A stretch of DNA of 32,489 nt from assembly GCF_003859805.1 (NCBI RefSeq), contig NZ_RQZG01000023.1:1-32489 (forward strand), given 5' to 3'. Positions 1 to 8,251 of this stretch are shown here, piece after piece. The stretch's first letter is position 1. The number at the start of each line of letters is the position of its first letter. Under the pieces are notes generated by a model that saw only the letters and a program-made list of their open reading frames with translations, was not told the origin of the DNA and did no database searches. Position numbers and translations under genes: made by a program. The DNA is from Arachnia propionica. Lineage in GTDB: Bacteria > Actinomycetota > Actinomycetes > Propionibacteriales > Propionibacteriaceae.

Positions 1-2
1 AT

Positions 3-344
3 GTCGAGACGGTGGCGGAGATGGCAGAACGTCAGGTCTCGACGATCCTTTCCTGGGTGCGTGACTGGCATGCCACCCGGTTGGCGTCGATTCACACCGG
101 TCATGCCGGGAACCTCAATGCCTCGAAGTTGACTGCCCAGCAGCGGGCAGAGGTTGTTGAGGTGTTGCAGCGGCCTCCCGGTGGTGAAGGTCTCCCGGTG
201 GAGTTCTGGAGTGTTCCCGACCTGGCGGGCTGGATCGACTCCCGCTTCCAGGTCACCCATGCTTCTGACACCTCCTACCACTTCCTGCTCCACCTGGCCG
301 GGTTGTCCTTCCACAAGCCCGAGGCCATCGACTGGACAGGAGAC
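3..344 (+). pseudogene. IS630-type transposase, N-terminal winged-helix fragment (5' end outside window)
   Basis: The frame is open from the window edge, so the true start lies outside. A helix-turn-helix/winged-helix region is visible, with LTAQQRAEVVEVLQRPPG followed by EFWSVPDLAGWIDSRF and SYHFLLHLAGLSFHKPEA. This matches the DNA-binding N-terminal part of IS630-superfamily transposases, whose first domain ends in a similar 'LSFKxP' turn. No DDE catalytic domain follows: after about position 344 the frame runs into unrelated low-complexity sequence. It is a remnant that cannot be active. The first in-window start-like codon (GTG at 12) is probably internal. The family call rests on motif recognition only. 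Confidence 0.6.
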
Positions 345-583
345 ATGGCAGCCTCGATCTCATCGCCTTGGACTGGCAGGACAGTGACAACTTCGGGGTT
401 CCGAGGGTTCGTGTCTGCAGATGACGAGGGCCTCGTGGTGTTGGTCGTTGATGCGGATGGTGACGTGGTGGCTTCCTCTGCGGGAAGTACCTCACGGTGG
501 TGCTCCCGTTACGGCTGCCCCTGCTCGAGGCGGCAGGCGCCCCGGATGCCCCATCCACGCTGGCGAGTTCTGCTGAACCTTGA
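345..583 (+). pseudogene. Decayed ORF of unknown function with two compensating frameshifts
   Basis: No single frame gives a convincing gene here, but three consecutive frame segments join into a plausible globular sequence. They read DLIALDWQDSDNFGVPRVRVC (353 to about 418), then DDEGLVVLVVDADGDVV in another frame (about 420-471), then CGKYLTVVLPLRLPLLEAAG back in the first frame (473-583, ending in two TGA codons). The outer pieces share a frame and the middle one is displaced by one base, as expected from two compensating indels. I do not recognise the family. A chance composition effect cannot be excluded. Confidence 0.3.
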
Positions 584-865
584 TGATGACAGGCCAAGTC
601 ACCGGATGGACCGAGAACACCTCGAGCCGCAACCAACGCCTCGAGATGGATCACCCCCAGCATCAGCGGGGCTTGAGGGATTCTCTGGGACACGCTCTCG
701 GGGGTGATTGTCGGCTGCTGGCCTGTGCCGTGCATGCCCCTCGGCATGAAGAAAATCCCCCAGTGCACTTCCAGGAAGAGGCGTGGGGATGTGGGCACAC
801 GAGTGGCACGACGCAACGCACGCAGGAGCAACCCGCGCCGCTGTCCGTGCTGTCACATGACCTGC
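584..865. other. Stretch without a recognisable gene
   Basis: Open frames exist on both strands, but none shows a recognisable domain or ribosome binding site, and none has the third-position GC bias seen in the neighbouring mshB gene. It is probably decayed sequence downstream of the transposase remnant. I see no tRNA, clear terminator or repeat. Confidence 0.4.
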
Positions 866-1759
866 TCAGACGTCCAGACCGGCGAAGAGGTCGTCGGCCG
901 GGCCGGTGCCGGGGAACGGGGTGCCTGCTGCCAGGCGGTAGGCCTCGCCGGAGCCCTCCACCGTGCGGATGAAGGAGAACGCCTGCCACAGCGGGGAGTC
1001 GACGTCGACCTGGCTGCGGTGTGCCGCCAGCGCCTGGAAGCACTTCTCCTCGCGCCCGGTGTAGGGGATCACGGCGGCCACCTGCGACGGGTCCAGGTTG
1101 AGACGACGCTCCAACGTCGCCCTGTCCCAGCCGTCGAACATCGTCAGCCCCTGCTGTTCGGCCTGCTCGAAGGCCCGGGTCCACGCCGTCGGGTTGTGCG
1201 TGATCCACAGCACCCGCGAGACCTGCCAGGGCTCACCCAGGTCCGGCCGGTGGAACGGGATGGCCGCCAGCTGGGTCGCGTACATGGTCACCCGGTGCGC
1301 CTGGATGTGATCGGGGTGACCGTAGTTGCCGAACGGGTCGTAGGTGGCGACGACCTGCGGACGCCGGTCCCGCAGCAGCGCGACGAGATGGTTGGCGGCC
1401 TCCTGCAGATCCGCGGCCCAGAACGACGACTCGGGCAGCTCCGGCACCGGGATCACGTTGCCGTCCTCGTCCGTGGTCATCCCCGAGTCGTGGTAGCGGC
1501 CCCGGCCACCCAGCCACTGGTGGTCGGTGACGCCGAGGATCTCCATGGCCCGGGCGACCTCCGTGAACCGGTGCTCACCCAGCTGCGCCGGGGAGTAGTG
1601 GGCCAGCTCCGGCATCTGGATCTCGCCCAGCTCACCCAGGGTGCACGTCACCAGCGTCACCTGCGCCCCCTCGTCGACGTACCTCGACATGGTGGCGGGG
1701 GACTGCGACGACTCGTCGTCGGGGTGGGCATGGACAAGCATCAAACGGCGGTCGGTCAC
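866..1759 (-). CDS. mshB: N-acetyl-1-D-myo-inositol-2-amino-2-deoxy-alpha-D-glucopyranoside deacetylase (mycothiol biosynthesis)
   Basis: A zinc-dependent PIG-L/LmbE-family deacetylase. MshB removes the acetyl group from GlcNAc-Ins to give GlcN-Ins, the substrate for MshC in mycothiol synthesis in the cytosol. The N-terminus carries the AHPDDE motif (His12, Asp14 and Asp15 from the chosen start). A second metal/active-site motif, GNYGHPDH, lies near residues 144-151, giving the third histidine ligand. The length, 297 aa, is close to the roughly 300 aa typical of MshB. I chose the GTG at 1759, which gives VTDRRLMLVHAHPDDE and resembles family N-termini, over the upstream ATG at 1834, which adds 25 non-conserved residues. 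A GGGG stretch lies a few bases upstream. The related Mca amidase shares the fold, but overall layout and length fit MshB better. Mycothiol points to Actinomycetota. Confidence 0.88.
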   Translation of the reverse strand: MTDRRLMLVHAHPDDESSQSPATMSRYVDEGAQVTLVTCTLGELGEIQMPELAHYSPAQLGEHRFTEVARAMEILGVTDHQWLGGRGRYHDSGMTTDEDGNVIPVPELPESSFWAADLQEAANHLVALLRDRRPQVVATYDPFGNYGHPDHIQAHRVTMYATQLAAIPFHRPDLGEPWQVSRVLWITHNPTAWTRAFEQAEQQGLTMFDGWDRATLERRLNLDPSQVAAVIPYTGREEKCFQALAAHRSQVDVDSPLWQAFSFIRTVEGSGEAYRLAAGTPFPGTGPADDLFAGLDV

Positions 1760-1848
1760 GTTGCCCCATGATACGGGGGCACCTGAACTTTCGGCCAACG
1801 ACGACGATGGGGAATGGGCGGACCCATTCCCCACCGCTGGCTCACCGG

Positions 1849-3432
1849 TCAGTCGGCGATGTTGTTGTAACGGTAGGCGTGGTGCAGGTAGAAGTCGGAC
1901 CCCCAGGTCGCGACCCTGGCCTGCGTGGCGTCCGGCGCCTGCTCGATGGTGTTGAACTGGGTCTTCGCGTCGTCGACCCAGCCGTTGAAGATCACCACGT
2001 GACCGTTGGCTCCCCCGGTACCCGGCCCGAGGTTGCCGACGATGTCGCCGACCCGCAGCTCATCCTTCGGGATCTCCGTGACCCGCTCCGGCAGGGTGAC
2101 GGTGCTGAGGCTCTGATCCAGGTGGAAGGCCATCGAGACGAAGCCCGAGCAGTCGGTGCGGTACGGCTTGCCCTGCGGATCACCGGTGTTGGCGTACATC
2201 GAGTACGGCACGGGCTGGTTCAGCCAGTGCTGTGCCCTGGCGATCACCTCGGCGCGCGCGATCGGACCGTTCTCCGCGGAGTCGCTCGGGGGCTTCGGTG
2301 CATCCGGGCAGACCGCGACCTCCGCCTGTCCCGCCGGGATCCTCAGGTAGGCGCGGGAGACGTATCCGGTCTTGCCGTCGTAGGTGACCCTGGCCCACCA
2401 GTTGGTGGTGTAGGTGCCGTTGACCAGCTGTCCCTGCGCCTGGCACTGCACGTCGACGGTGGTGTTCGGCGGCAGCTCGGCCAGCTGCGTCGCGGCGGTG
2501 TTGGTGCTGTCGCGCAGGCTCAGCACGTCAGTGGTCGTACCCTTCGCCAGTTCCGGCTGCTGCGGTGCAGGATCCGGGGCCGGGGCCGGGGCCTCGGGGG
2601 CCGACGGCTCAGGAGCCGGTGGGGCCGGGGGTTCGGGTGCGGGGGTGTCGCACTCGGGGACGGCAGGCTGGCCGTGCGGGATGCGGACGTAGGCCCGCGT
2701 CGCGTAGCCGCTCTTGCCGTCGTAGGTGATCCTGGCCCACCAGTCGGTGGTGTAGGTGCCACTGATGAGCTCACCCTTGGCCTGGCACTCGACACCGACG
2801 CTGACCCCGGCGGGGATCTCGACCAGCACGGAGGCCTGGGTGTTGGTGCCGCCCCGCAGGTTCACGAAATCAGTGGTGATGCCCTGGGCCAGACCCGGCA
2901 GCGGGGCGGGACCGCTGCCACCGGCGTAGGAGTCGAAGATGCGCTGCGCGTACTCGATGCGCTTGTCGTTGTGGCAGTAGATCGGGTTGCAGCGCTCGAA
3001 CTTGGAGCTGAACGACAACGCCGCGTCCTGCACCGTCGAGGTGCCCTTCAGGTGGGCGAAGGCGTTGCCCTCCGTGGTGTTGAACTCGTGCCAGATGAAG
3101 TCCAGCTGCAGGTCCAGTGCCCACGGGTCGCGACCCTGCCCGGCCGCGAAGCTCTCCAAGGTCGCCCAGCGTTCCCCAACGCTCCACTGGGCGATGCCGC
3201 GGCCCGGCCCGCCGGGCTGCACCGCCCGCGGGTTGATCGGGTCGCCGGATTCGGCCATCAGGTTGCCGACGATGCCGGCTGCCTGCTCGTTGCTCAGACC
3301 ATGGCCGACGAAGTAGTCGAAGGCGGTCTTGTTGTTGTCCTGTGCGTGGGCGACCATGGGGGTGGCCACGAGGGTGGCGATCATGGTCAACGCCGCCGCG
3401 ATGACGGCTGCCACGCGAGTTGACGTTCTCAT
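1849..3432 (-). CDS. Secreted bifunctional peptidoglycan hydrolase: phage-tail-lysozyme domain, two SH3 modules and NlpC/P60-like peptidase
   Basis: A 527-aa secreted protein predicted to cut cell-wall peptidoglycan at two chemically different bonds. Residues 1-30 form a signal peptide (basic start, hydrophobic core, AHA-QD cleavage site). Residues 34-170 resemble the phage tail lysozyme family, with the probable catalytic glutamate at 61 in NLMAESGDPINP and the GRGIAQW motif. Residues 184-253 and 299-366 are two bacterial SH3 domains sharing WWARxTYDGKxGY, separated by a Pro/Ala/Glu-rich linker (262-295). Residues 392-527 are an NlpC/P60- or CHAP-like cysteine peptidase with TDCSGFVSMAF (Cys428) and NGHVVIF (His478). 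The ATG at 3432 sits seven bases after AGAAGGA; the adjacent ATG at 3435 is the alternative. It stands alone and is divergent from the debranching-enzyme gene. Domain identities are by motif; cleavage specificity is inferred. Confidence 0.85.
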   Translation of the reverse strand: MRTSTRVAAVIAAALTMIATLVATPMVAHAQDNNKTAFDYFVGHGLSNEQAAGIVGNLMAESGDPINPRAVQPGGPGRGIAQWSVGERWATLESFAAGQGRDPWALDLQLDFIWHEFNTTEGNAFAHLKGTSTVQDAALSFSSKFERCNPIYCHNDKRIEYAQRIFDSYAGGSGPAPLPGLAQGITTDFVNLRGGTNTQASVLVEIPAGVSVGVECQAKGELISGTYTTDWWARITYDGKSGYATRAYVRIPHGQPAVPECDTPAPEPPAPPAPEPSAPEAPAPAPDPAPQQPELAKGTTTDVLSLRDSTNTAATQLAELPPNTTVDVQCQAQGQLVNGTYTTNWWARVTYDGKTGYVSRAYLRIPAGQAEVAVCPDAPKPPSDSAENGPIARAEVIARAQHWLNQPVPYSMYANTGDPQGKPYRTDCSGFVSMAFHLDQSLSTVTLPERVTEIPKDELRVGDIVGNLGPGTGGANGHVVIFNGWVDDAKTQFNTIEQAPDATQARVATWGSDFYLHHAYRYNNIAD

Positions 3433-3732
3433 CATGCAGTCCTTCTCGCTCGTTGGTGGTCGGGGGATGACTGCCCTTGTCGTCCCTCGGCGGTCGGATG
3501 CCCCCACCCAAGCACGAATCCTGAGAAATGTCCATGAGTTTTCTGAGAATTCGAGGTCGCTCCGAGTGGGTTTGTGAGAGAAAAGATCAGTTTGACAAGG
3601 GATTTTGGTGCAGCAATGTCCATTTGGTGGACGCCCGCACTGCAAGCGCTCTCATGAGAATCTCAGGAAAGATCTCGGGGGTGGTGCGTCACAACGCCCG
3701 TCGGAACATGGATGTCGTGGGAGGATGGCTCC
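3433..3732. promoter_or_regulatory. Divergent intergenic region between the hydrolase and glgX-like genes
   Basis: About 300 bases with no convincing gene and clearly lower GC than its surroundings. Features seen: a perfect 10-base palindrome TCTCATGAGA (3650-3659); a dyad GTCCATTTGGTGGAC (3618-3632); repeats of CTGAGAA near 3518 and 3543; and a consensus TTGACA (3592-3597) without a good -10 hexamer at the right distance. The region probably holds both promoters and an operator, but I cannot place start sites. I looked for the conserved blocks of a cyclic-di-AMP (ydaO-type) riboswitch, which often precedes actinobacterial wall hydrolases, and did not see them. Confidence 0.4.
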
Positions 3733-6123
3733 ATGGACTTCCCCTCGATGACCCCCGTCGCGCCCGAGGCCTGGGGTGAGGCCACCTGGCCCCTGGGCGC
3801 CAACGTCACCGCCAGCGGTGCCACCTTCGCCGTCTTCGCGCCCGACGCCACCAGGCTCACCCTGGAGTTCTACGACACGCAGGTCGGCGGCGACGCCGTC
3901 GCCACGTTCCTGCCCGTCAAGGGAACCGACGGCGTGTGGCGCGCCGAGATCGACGGTGTGCCGCAGCTCGCGCTCTACGGCTACCGGGCGTGGGGGAACA
4001 ACTGGCCCTTCGTCCCGGAGTGGACCCCCGGCAGCGGGGCCGGGTTCATCAGCGACATCGACGAACGCGGCAACCGGTTCAACCCCAACAAGCTGCTGTT
4101 CGACCCCTACGCCCGTGAGGTCACGCACTCGATGTACTCGGACCTCATCCTGGAGACCGGGCTCGACGGTGGCGCGTTCGGCACCGGCGGCGACGACTAC
4201 CGCGGCGTGCCCCGTCGTGAGATCGACACCTCCCGCATCGCCCCGAAGGGGATCGTCATCCAACCGGCGACCCCACAGTTCGCCAAGCCGAGACTCGCGG
4301 CGGAACGCTCGGCGATCTACGAGTCGTCGGTCTCGCAGCTCGTCGGCCACCCGTCGATCGTCAAGCTCGGTGAGCTGCTGCGTCGCGAACCCGGCTTCGA
4401 GGACGTCGCGGACATTCCGGCGGAGTACATCGGCACGTACAAGGGCGTCGGGATGATGGTGCCCTACCTCAAGGCCCTCGGGGTGACCACCCTCGAGCTG
4501 CTGCCGATCCACGAGACCAACAACTCCGAGTCGTCCCGGCAGGGCCACACCAACTCGTGGGGCTACATGACCCTGTCGTTCTTCGCGCCCAACCGCAACT
4601 ACTCCCACGACAGGTCACCGGGTGGGCCGACCCGCGAGTTCCAGGAGATGGTCAGCGCCTTCCATGCCGCCGGGATGGAGGTCTACCTCGACGTCGTCTA
4701 CAACCACACCGCGGAGGGCGGCAACTGGCACGGCGACCCGAACACCGTCGGTTTCACCTCGCTGGGTGGCTTCGCGGCGGCCGACTACTACGTGATGACC
4801 TCGAGTCACGCGATGGTCGACGGCGCGACCGGCACCTCCAACCAGCTCAACTACTCCTCCCCGGCGGCGCAGCAGATGGTGCTGGACTCGCTGCACCACT
4901 GGACGAAGGAGATGGGGGTCGACGGGTTCCGGTTCGACCTGGCGACGGTGCTGGGCCGCAAACCCTGCGAGGCGGACCCGGACGACTGGAACAACCAGAA
5001 GCGCTTCTTCAACGACCATCCGCTGCTGGTGGCCATCGCCGAGTTCGCCGAGGTCGAGCAGATCGAGGTCATCGCGGAGGCCTGGGACCTGTGGGGCTAC
5101 GAGGTCGGCAACTTTCCGCGCGGTTGGGGGGAGTGGAACGGGCGCTACCGGGACGCGGTGCGTCGGTTCTGCAAGGGCGACGGCAACGCCATCGGTTTCC
5201 TCGACATGGTCAACGGGGATCACCACCACTTCGCCGACAACGGTGGTCCGCAGAAGACGGTGAACTTCATCGACGCCCACGACGGTTTCAACCTGGCGGA
5301 TCTGGTGAGCTACCAGGAGAAGGTCAACGACCAGCCGTACCCGTTCGGGCCCTCCGACGGTGGGTCGGACAACAACCTGTCGTGGGACTCGGGCGGTGAT
5401 CAGGCACTTCGCAGGCAGCGGCTGAGGAACTTCATGACGACGCTGTACCTGTCCAGGGGGGTGCCGATGTTCGTCGCGGGCGATGAGTTCGGGCGCACCC
5501 AGAACGGCAACAACAACCCGTGGGAGCTCCACTCGGTGGCGATGTGGAACAACTACGGGATGATCCCGACGAACGCGCCGCAGCAGGTGCCGGTGGCGCC
5601 GGGCGTCGACGATGCGTCGTACCACGACAACCTGGGGGTCTACGAGACGGAGCCGCACGTCAACGGGCAGTTCCGGTTCACCTGCTTCCTGGCGAACCTG
5701 AGGCAGCGCCACGACACCCTGCAGTCCAGGCAGTATGGCGACCTCGTCCCCGACGACGCGGATGTCAGCTACCTGTTCCACACCCCGTCGCGTGAGGGGC
5801 ATCCGCAGGAGGGGGACCGGGCGCTCAGCGTCTACATCAACTCGCCGGGGGACAACTTCTTCGCGATGTTCAACATGGCGGACGTGGAGGTGGAGTTCGA
5901 CCCGGTCCCGGCCACCGAGGGCAGGGTGTGGCGCAGGCTCATCGACACCGCGTCGTGGGCGGAGCCGGTGGCCAATCACTGGGAGGAGGGCACCGGCATG
6001 ATCGTCGAGGGCCGTACGACGGTGCAGCCCTGGTCCATCGTGGTCTGGCACGACACCCCGGCCCCCGACGGCTCACGCGAGATCCCGGTCTGGACGGACC
6101 TGCTCCACGCCCCCGAGGAGTGA
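3733..6123 (+). CDS. glgX: Glycogen debranching enzyme / isoamylase-type GH13 (GlgX/TreX-like)
   Basis: A cytosolic alpha-1,6-glucosidase of the GH13 isoamylase/GlgX group, predicted to trim branches from glycogen or limit dextrin. The N-terminal part (about residues 12-110) is a CBM48-type beta domain (GANVTASGATFAVFAPDA). The catalytic barrel carries the GH13 regions: VYNHTAEGG, then DGFRFDLATV with nucleophile Asp402, EAWD with acid/base Glu449, and IDAHDGF with Asp517. FVAGDEFGRTQNGNNN is also typical. At 796 aa it is longer than the usual 650-750 aa, mainly through an extra segment at about residues 125-225. I chose the ATG at 3733 because GGGAGGA ends seven bases upstream; an in-frame ATG at 3712 lacks such a site. 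TreX-like specificity is possible. No trehalose or glycogen partner genes are present in the window. Confidence 0.85.
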   Translation: MDFPSMTPVAPEAWGEATWPLGANVTASGATFAVFAPDATRLTLEFYDTQVGGDAVATFLPVKGTDGVWRAEIDGVPQLALYGYRAWGNNWPFVPEWTPGSGAGFISDIDERGNRFNPNKLLFDPYAREVTHSMYSDLILETGLDGGAFGTGGDDYRGVPRREIDTSRIAPKGIVIQPATPQFAKPRLAAERSAIYESSVSQLVGHPSIVKLGELLRREPGFEDVADIPAEYIGTYKGVGMMVPYLKALGVTTLELLPIHETNNSESSRQGHTNSWGYMTLSFFAPNRNYSHDRSPGGPTREFQEMVSAFHAAGMEVYLDVVYNHTAEGGNWHGDPNTVGFTSLGGFAAADYYVMTSSHAMVDGATGTSNQLNYSSPAAQQMVLDSLHHWTKEMGVDGFRFDLATVLGRKPCEADPDDWNNQKRFFNDHPLLVAIAEFAEVEQIEVIAEAWDLWGYEVGNFPRGWGEWNGRYRDAVRRFCKGDGNAIGFLDMVNGDHHHFADNGGPQKTVNFIDAHDGFNLADLVSYQEKVNDQPYPFGPSDGGSDNNLSWDSGGDQALRRQRLRNFMTTLYLSRGVPMFVAGDEFGRTQNGNNNPWELHSVAMWNNYGMIPTNAPQQVPVAPGVDDASYHDNLGVYETEPHVNGQFRFTCFLANLRQRHDTLQSRQYGDLVPDDADVSYLFHTPSREGHPQEGDRALSVYINSPGDNFFAMFNMADVEVEFDPVPATEGRVWRRLIDTASWAEPVANHWEEGTGMIVEGRTTVQPWSIVVWHDTPAPDGSREIPVWTDLLHAPEE

Positions 6124-6138
6124 TCCCCCGCCTCGCGC

Positions 6139-6801
6139 TCAGTCCTCGAAGTAGGTTCGGCTGACCACCACGACGAGGAAGGAGTGGTAGTAGCTGCGGA
6201 TCGCTGCGTCGACGGCCTGGGTGTCGTCGACGCTGTAGGCGTCGTCACCCGGGTAGCTGATGTCGGTGGGATCGTGGGGCGGCTAGATGTCGATGCGCAT
6301 CTCGACGTTGTCGGAGGTGTACCAGCCGCTGGAGCGCCACGACCGCCTGGGCGGGCGCAGCGCGGAATGCTCTCCGACTGGCCGGTAGCCGGACTCCTCG
6401 ATGGCAGCGACCAGCGTGTGGAAGGCGTCCGCGTCGCCGGGCCATGGGTAGACGGCCACGACGGCGGTGGCGCAGCTCAGGGTGTAGCCGTGGTGGATCT
6501 TCCAGGTGTTCACGCCGCGTTCGCATCCGTCGAAAGTGCCCCGGGCCAGCGGCTCCCCTGTGATCGGCGTGATGAGTGTGTCGAGTTCGTCCTGCTGGTC
6601 GGGCAGCTCGGCGGCGGCTTTCTCGCGTGCGGTGGTGACGGTGCTCCAGGTCGGTTCCGCCTGGGGACGGATCCCGTCCCCAGCCTCCTGCGAACTCCCA
6701 GGCGACGTAGCCCAGCGGGATGAGGATCAGGGCTGCGAGGATGAGGAGTGGGACGACGATGACGAGACAAGCTGCCTGAAGGAACGCGACTCCTCAACCA
6801 T
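6139..6801 (-). pseudogene. Broken copy of the membrane-anchored unknown protein at 11918-12583
   Basis: The region aligns end to end with the intact gene at 11918-12583. Conserved blocks include GEPLARGTFDGCERGVNTW (intact copy GEPRARGTLDGCTKGVNNW), WKIHHGYTLSCAT and PVGEHSALRPP, and both end in YFED before the stop. It carries at least three disabling changes. The N-terminal hydrophobic segment is out of frame with the ATG at 6801. One extra G near 6686 (ctggggacggg against ctgggacgga) shifts the frame in the GGWDGIRPQ block. A TAG near 6280 replaces the arginine codon in DIR. The longest intact piece is only 76 codons. It lies just after glgX, in convergent orientation. Confidence 0.85.
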
Positions 6802-6908
6802 GTTCGCTCGGCCTTACCGTATCATCCTTGACATCTCGGGTGGTTGTGACGATGCTGCCCGCGCCGGGGCAGCGAGGAGGGCAATGCTCAGTACCCGGAG
6901 CTGCCCTA

Positions 6909-7055
6909 CGACATGGGTGGTGTGGGAGTGGGCCCAGCCGGTGAGGATCATCGTGAGGAACCGGGGAACAGGTGATGGCATCACAGGGGCTGCTCATCGG
7001 GGCGTGGGTCTTCCCCCGGACAGGGGCGACCACCGGGTGGCGTCTCGGGCTGGTT
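6909..7055 (-). pseudogene. Scrap of the NlpC/P60 gene at 10667-11728 (catalytic-Cys region)
   Basis: About 145 bases align by eye with 11214-11362 of the intact NlpC/P60 gene on the same strand, covering the segment around its catalytic cysteine. A reading frame here still encodes AITCS, matching YAITCSQF in the intact protein. The rest is shifted by small indels and no longer encodes the family. A shorter version of the same scrap lies at 12704-12800, next to the second copy of the neighbouring genes. It is non-functional and useful as a marker of the duplication. Confidence 0.65.
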
Positions 7056-7098
7056 CAGAGCGTCGGAAAGCAGGGCTGGATCGTGCTCATGTGACGGA

Positions 7099-7527
7099 TC
7101 ACCCGAAGGGACGACGCCAGGTCAATCCGGGAAAGCGGGCGAATCCGGCGTCGGTGGTGATGAAGGTGGCTCCGGCCTCGATGGCTGTGGCGGCCAGGTA
7201 GGCATCAGGGATCGTGTTGCCACGGGCATCAAGATGCTTGCACAAGCCCTCGAAGATGCGCCAGTGGTTCTGGCCCGGGTGGATCCGGACCGTGGCGGGC
7301 GCGGTCAGGATCACGTGGCAGAACTCGAGGGCGGTTTCCGGTGGAGTTGGTTCGTGGTAGACCCGGTGGTTCGTGACGATCCTGAGAAAGCTGGACAGGA
7401 TCTGCTCGAAGACCCCGAAGGGCTCATCTCCGGTCAGGGCGTCGGTGAGCCAAGCCTGATGTTCAGCAAAGCGCGGCGACTCCGGCCGGTGGGCGTAGAT
7501 GAACAGGTTGACATCAGCGAGCAGCAT
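7099..7527 (-). CDS. vapC: VapC-type PIN-domain ribonuclease toxin
   Basis: A 142-aa PIN-domain protein, the usual VapC length, predicted to be an Mg2+-dependent RNase that halts translation when free of its antitoxin. The start MLLADVNLFIYAH carries the first acidic residue (Asp5). FGVFEQILSSF supplies the mid-domain Glu, and GNTIPDAYLAATAIE with FITTDAGFARF supplies the C-terminal acidic residues. I chose the ATG at 7527 because the PIN fold begins there; the longer frame adds 47 unrelated residues. It overlaps the end of vapB by 14 bases, implying translational coupling. The final third exists as a near-identical scrap at 12845-12943. All key residues look intact, so this copy may be functional. 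The RNA target cannot be judged from sequence. Confidence 0.88.
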   Translation of the reverse strand: MLLADVNLFIYAHRPESPRFAEHQAWLTDALTGDEPFGVFEQILSSFLRIVTNHRVYHEPTPPETALEFCHVILTAPATVRIHPGQNHWRIFEGLCKHLDARGNTIPDAYLAATAIEAGATFITTDAGFARFPGLTWRRPFG

Positions 7528-7762
7528 GGCTGCCCTCGTCGAGCAGTGCGGCGAGGGCAGCCTTGTCGTCGAGGTCCACGCCTGGACGCAGCCCGCTTCC
7601 GCCGAAGGTGGGCAGAATGACCTGTCGTCGTTCCTCAGGTTTCTCGGCGAGGTGGACTCGAAGTGCATCGGCGACGACCTCGCTCAGGGTGCGACCCTGG
7701 CTGGCTGCGCGTTCCTTGGCGCGTCGTAGCAGATGATCGTCGAGGCTCACCGTCGTGCGCAT
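7514..7762 (-). CDS. vapB: VapB-type ribbon-helix-helix antitoxin
   Basis: An 82-aa protein directly upstream of vapC. Residues 1-45 (MRTTVSLDDHLLRRAKERA, then GRTLSEVVADALRVHL) fit a ribbon-helix-helix DNA-binding fold. The tail contains LPTFGGSGLRPGVDLDDKAALAALLDE, with the FGGxGLRPGVDLDD signature common in actinobacterial VapB proteins; such tails wrap the toxin active site. The ATG at 7762 lies six bases after a TATGAT -10 element, so the transcript is probably leaderless. Half-sites next to that promoter suggest autorepression by the VapBC complex. The antitoxin role follows from gene pairing and fold. Confidence 0.87.
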   Translation of the reverse strand: MRTTVSLDDHLLRRAKERAASQGRTLSEVVADALRVHLAEKPEERRQVILPTFGGSGLRPGVDLDDKAALAALLDEGSHAAR

Positions 7763-7765
7763 GAA

Positions 7766-7800
7766 TGCATCATATCATCACGACGGTGCATCAAGATGCA
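7766..7800 (-). promoter_or_regulatory. vapBC promoter with TGCATC/GATGCA operator half-sites
   Basis: On the minus strand a TATGAT -10 hexamer (plus-strand 7769-7774) ends six bases before the vapB ATG, placing the start at or next to the start codon. A perfect dyad TGCATCAAGATGCA lies at 7787-7800, and a third TGCATC half-site at 7766-7771 overlaps the -10 region. Ribbon-helix-helix antitoxins usually bind such short repeated half-sites. No good -35 was found. Binding is inferred. Confidence 0.5.
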
Positions 7801-7821
7801 AGTCCTGGGTCCGTGGTGTGG

Positions 7822-8022
7822 TTCGGTCCCAGCTGATCGGCCAGGTGGACGTCCAGTGCGGCCATGATCGCGGCCCCTCCTGCTGTTCCGACGGCCGCGG
7901 ATCAGGCAGCTCCACGCTGCCGAAGGCCTTCCCCAATGTCTTGGCACCGGGGAAGCGATCCAGCAGCATCATTTGCCGGGCCTGGTCCTCGTTGATCGGA
8001 CCGGCCTCTGCCATCCGAACCG
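7822..8022 (-). pseudogene. Penicillin-acylase gene scrap homologous to 13528-13767
   Basis: The minus strand encodes MLLDRFPGAKTLGKAFGSVELPDPR, matching MLLDRFPGAETLGKAFTSVKLADPR of the intact acylase at 12940-15588. The match continues at nucleotide level to the stretch around 'gcggccatgatcgcggccc'. Compared with the intact gene about 50 bases are missing inside the scrap, near 7880. Both ends stop abruptly, so only about 65 codons of an 880-codon gene remain. The next 229 bases (8023-8251) hold no recognisable gene, only the leader of the following XRE-ImmA gene. Confidence 0.8.
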
Positions 8023-8251
8023 GATGCGGTTGGCCGTCGCCGTGGCCCGGTGTCGACTGTCCCGGCGCTGAATCCTGCGAAAGCACGCTCCCCGGCAGCG
8101 CTGCCCTTGGTGGTGCGCCCTGCATCTGCGGGAGGATCTACAGTGACCGGGTGGACAAGCAGCGGATCCGGGGGGGCAGCCCGGTCCGTCACGGCTGCTG
8201 AAAATGGGGGTGGCGGATGTCAGACTGTTGCCGTTGAGGAGGTGAACAGCC

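Noticed and set aside
704-1771. Long plus-strand ORF opposite mshB
   Set aside because: It is the antisense shadow of a well-supported MshB gene, with no domain and skewed composition typical of reverse-frame GC-rich DNA.
1768-3423. 551-codon plus-strand ORF opposite the peptidoglycan hydrolase
   Set aside because: Antisense shadow; the minus strand has a signal peptide, SH3 modules and catalytic motifs, the plus strand none.
3592-3620. Promoter from the consensus TTGACA at 3592
   Set aside because: No -10 hexamer with more than two or three consensus bases at 16-18 bases; kept only as a note in the intergenic entry.
3433-3660. Cyclic-di-AMP riboswitch upstream of the peptidoglycan hydrolase
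   Set aside because: Expected from biology of such genes, but the conserved sequence blocks are not seen.
8023-8251. Small genes between the acylase scrap and the XRE-ImmA gene
   Set aside because: Open frames here lack binding sites and recognisable sequence and change frame with the acylase homology boundary.
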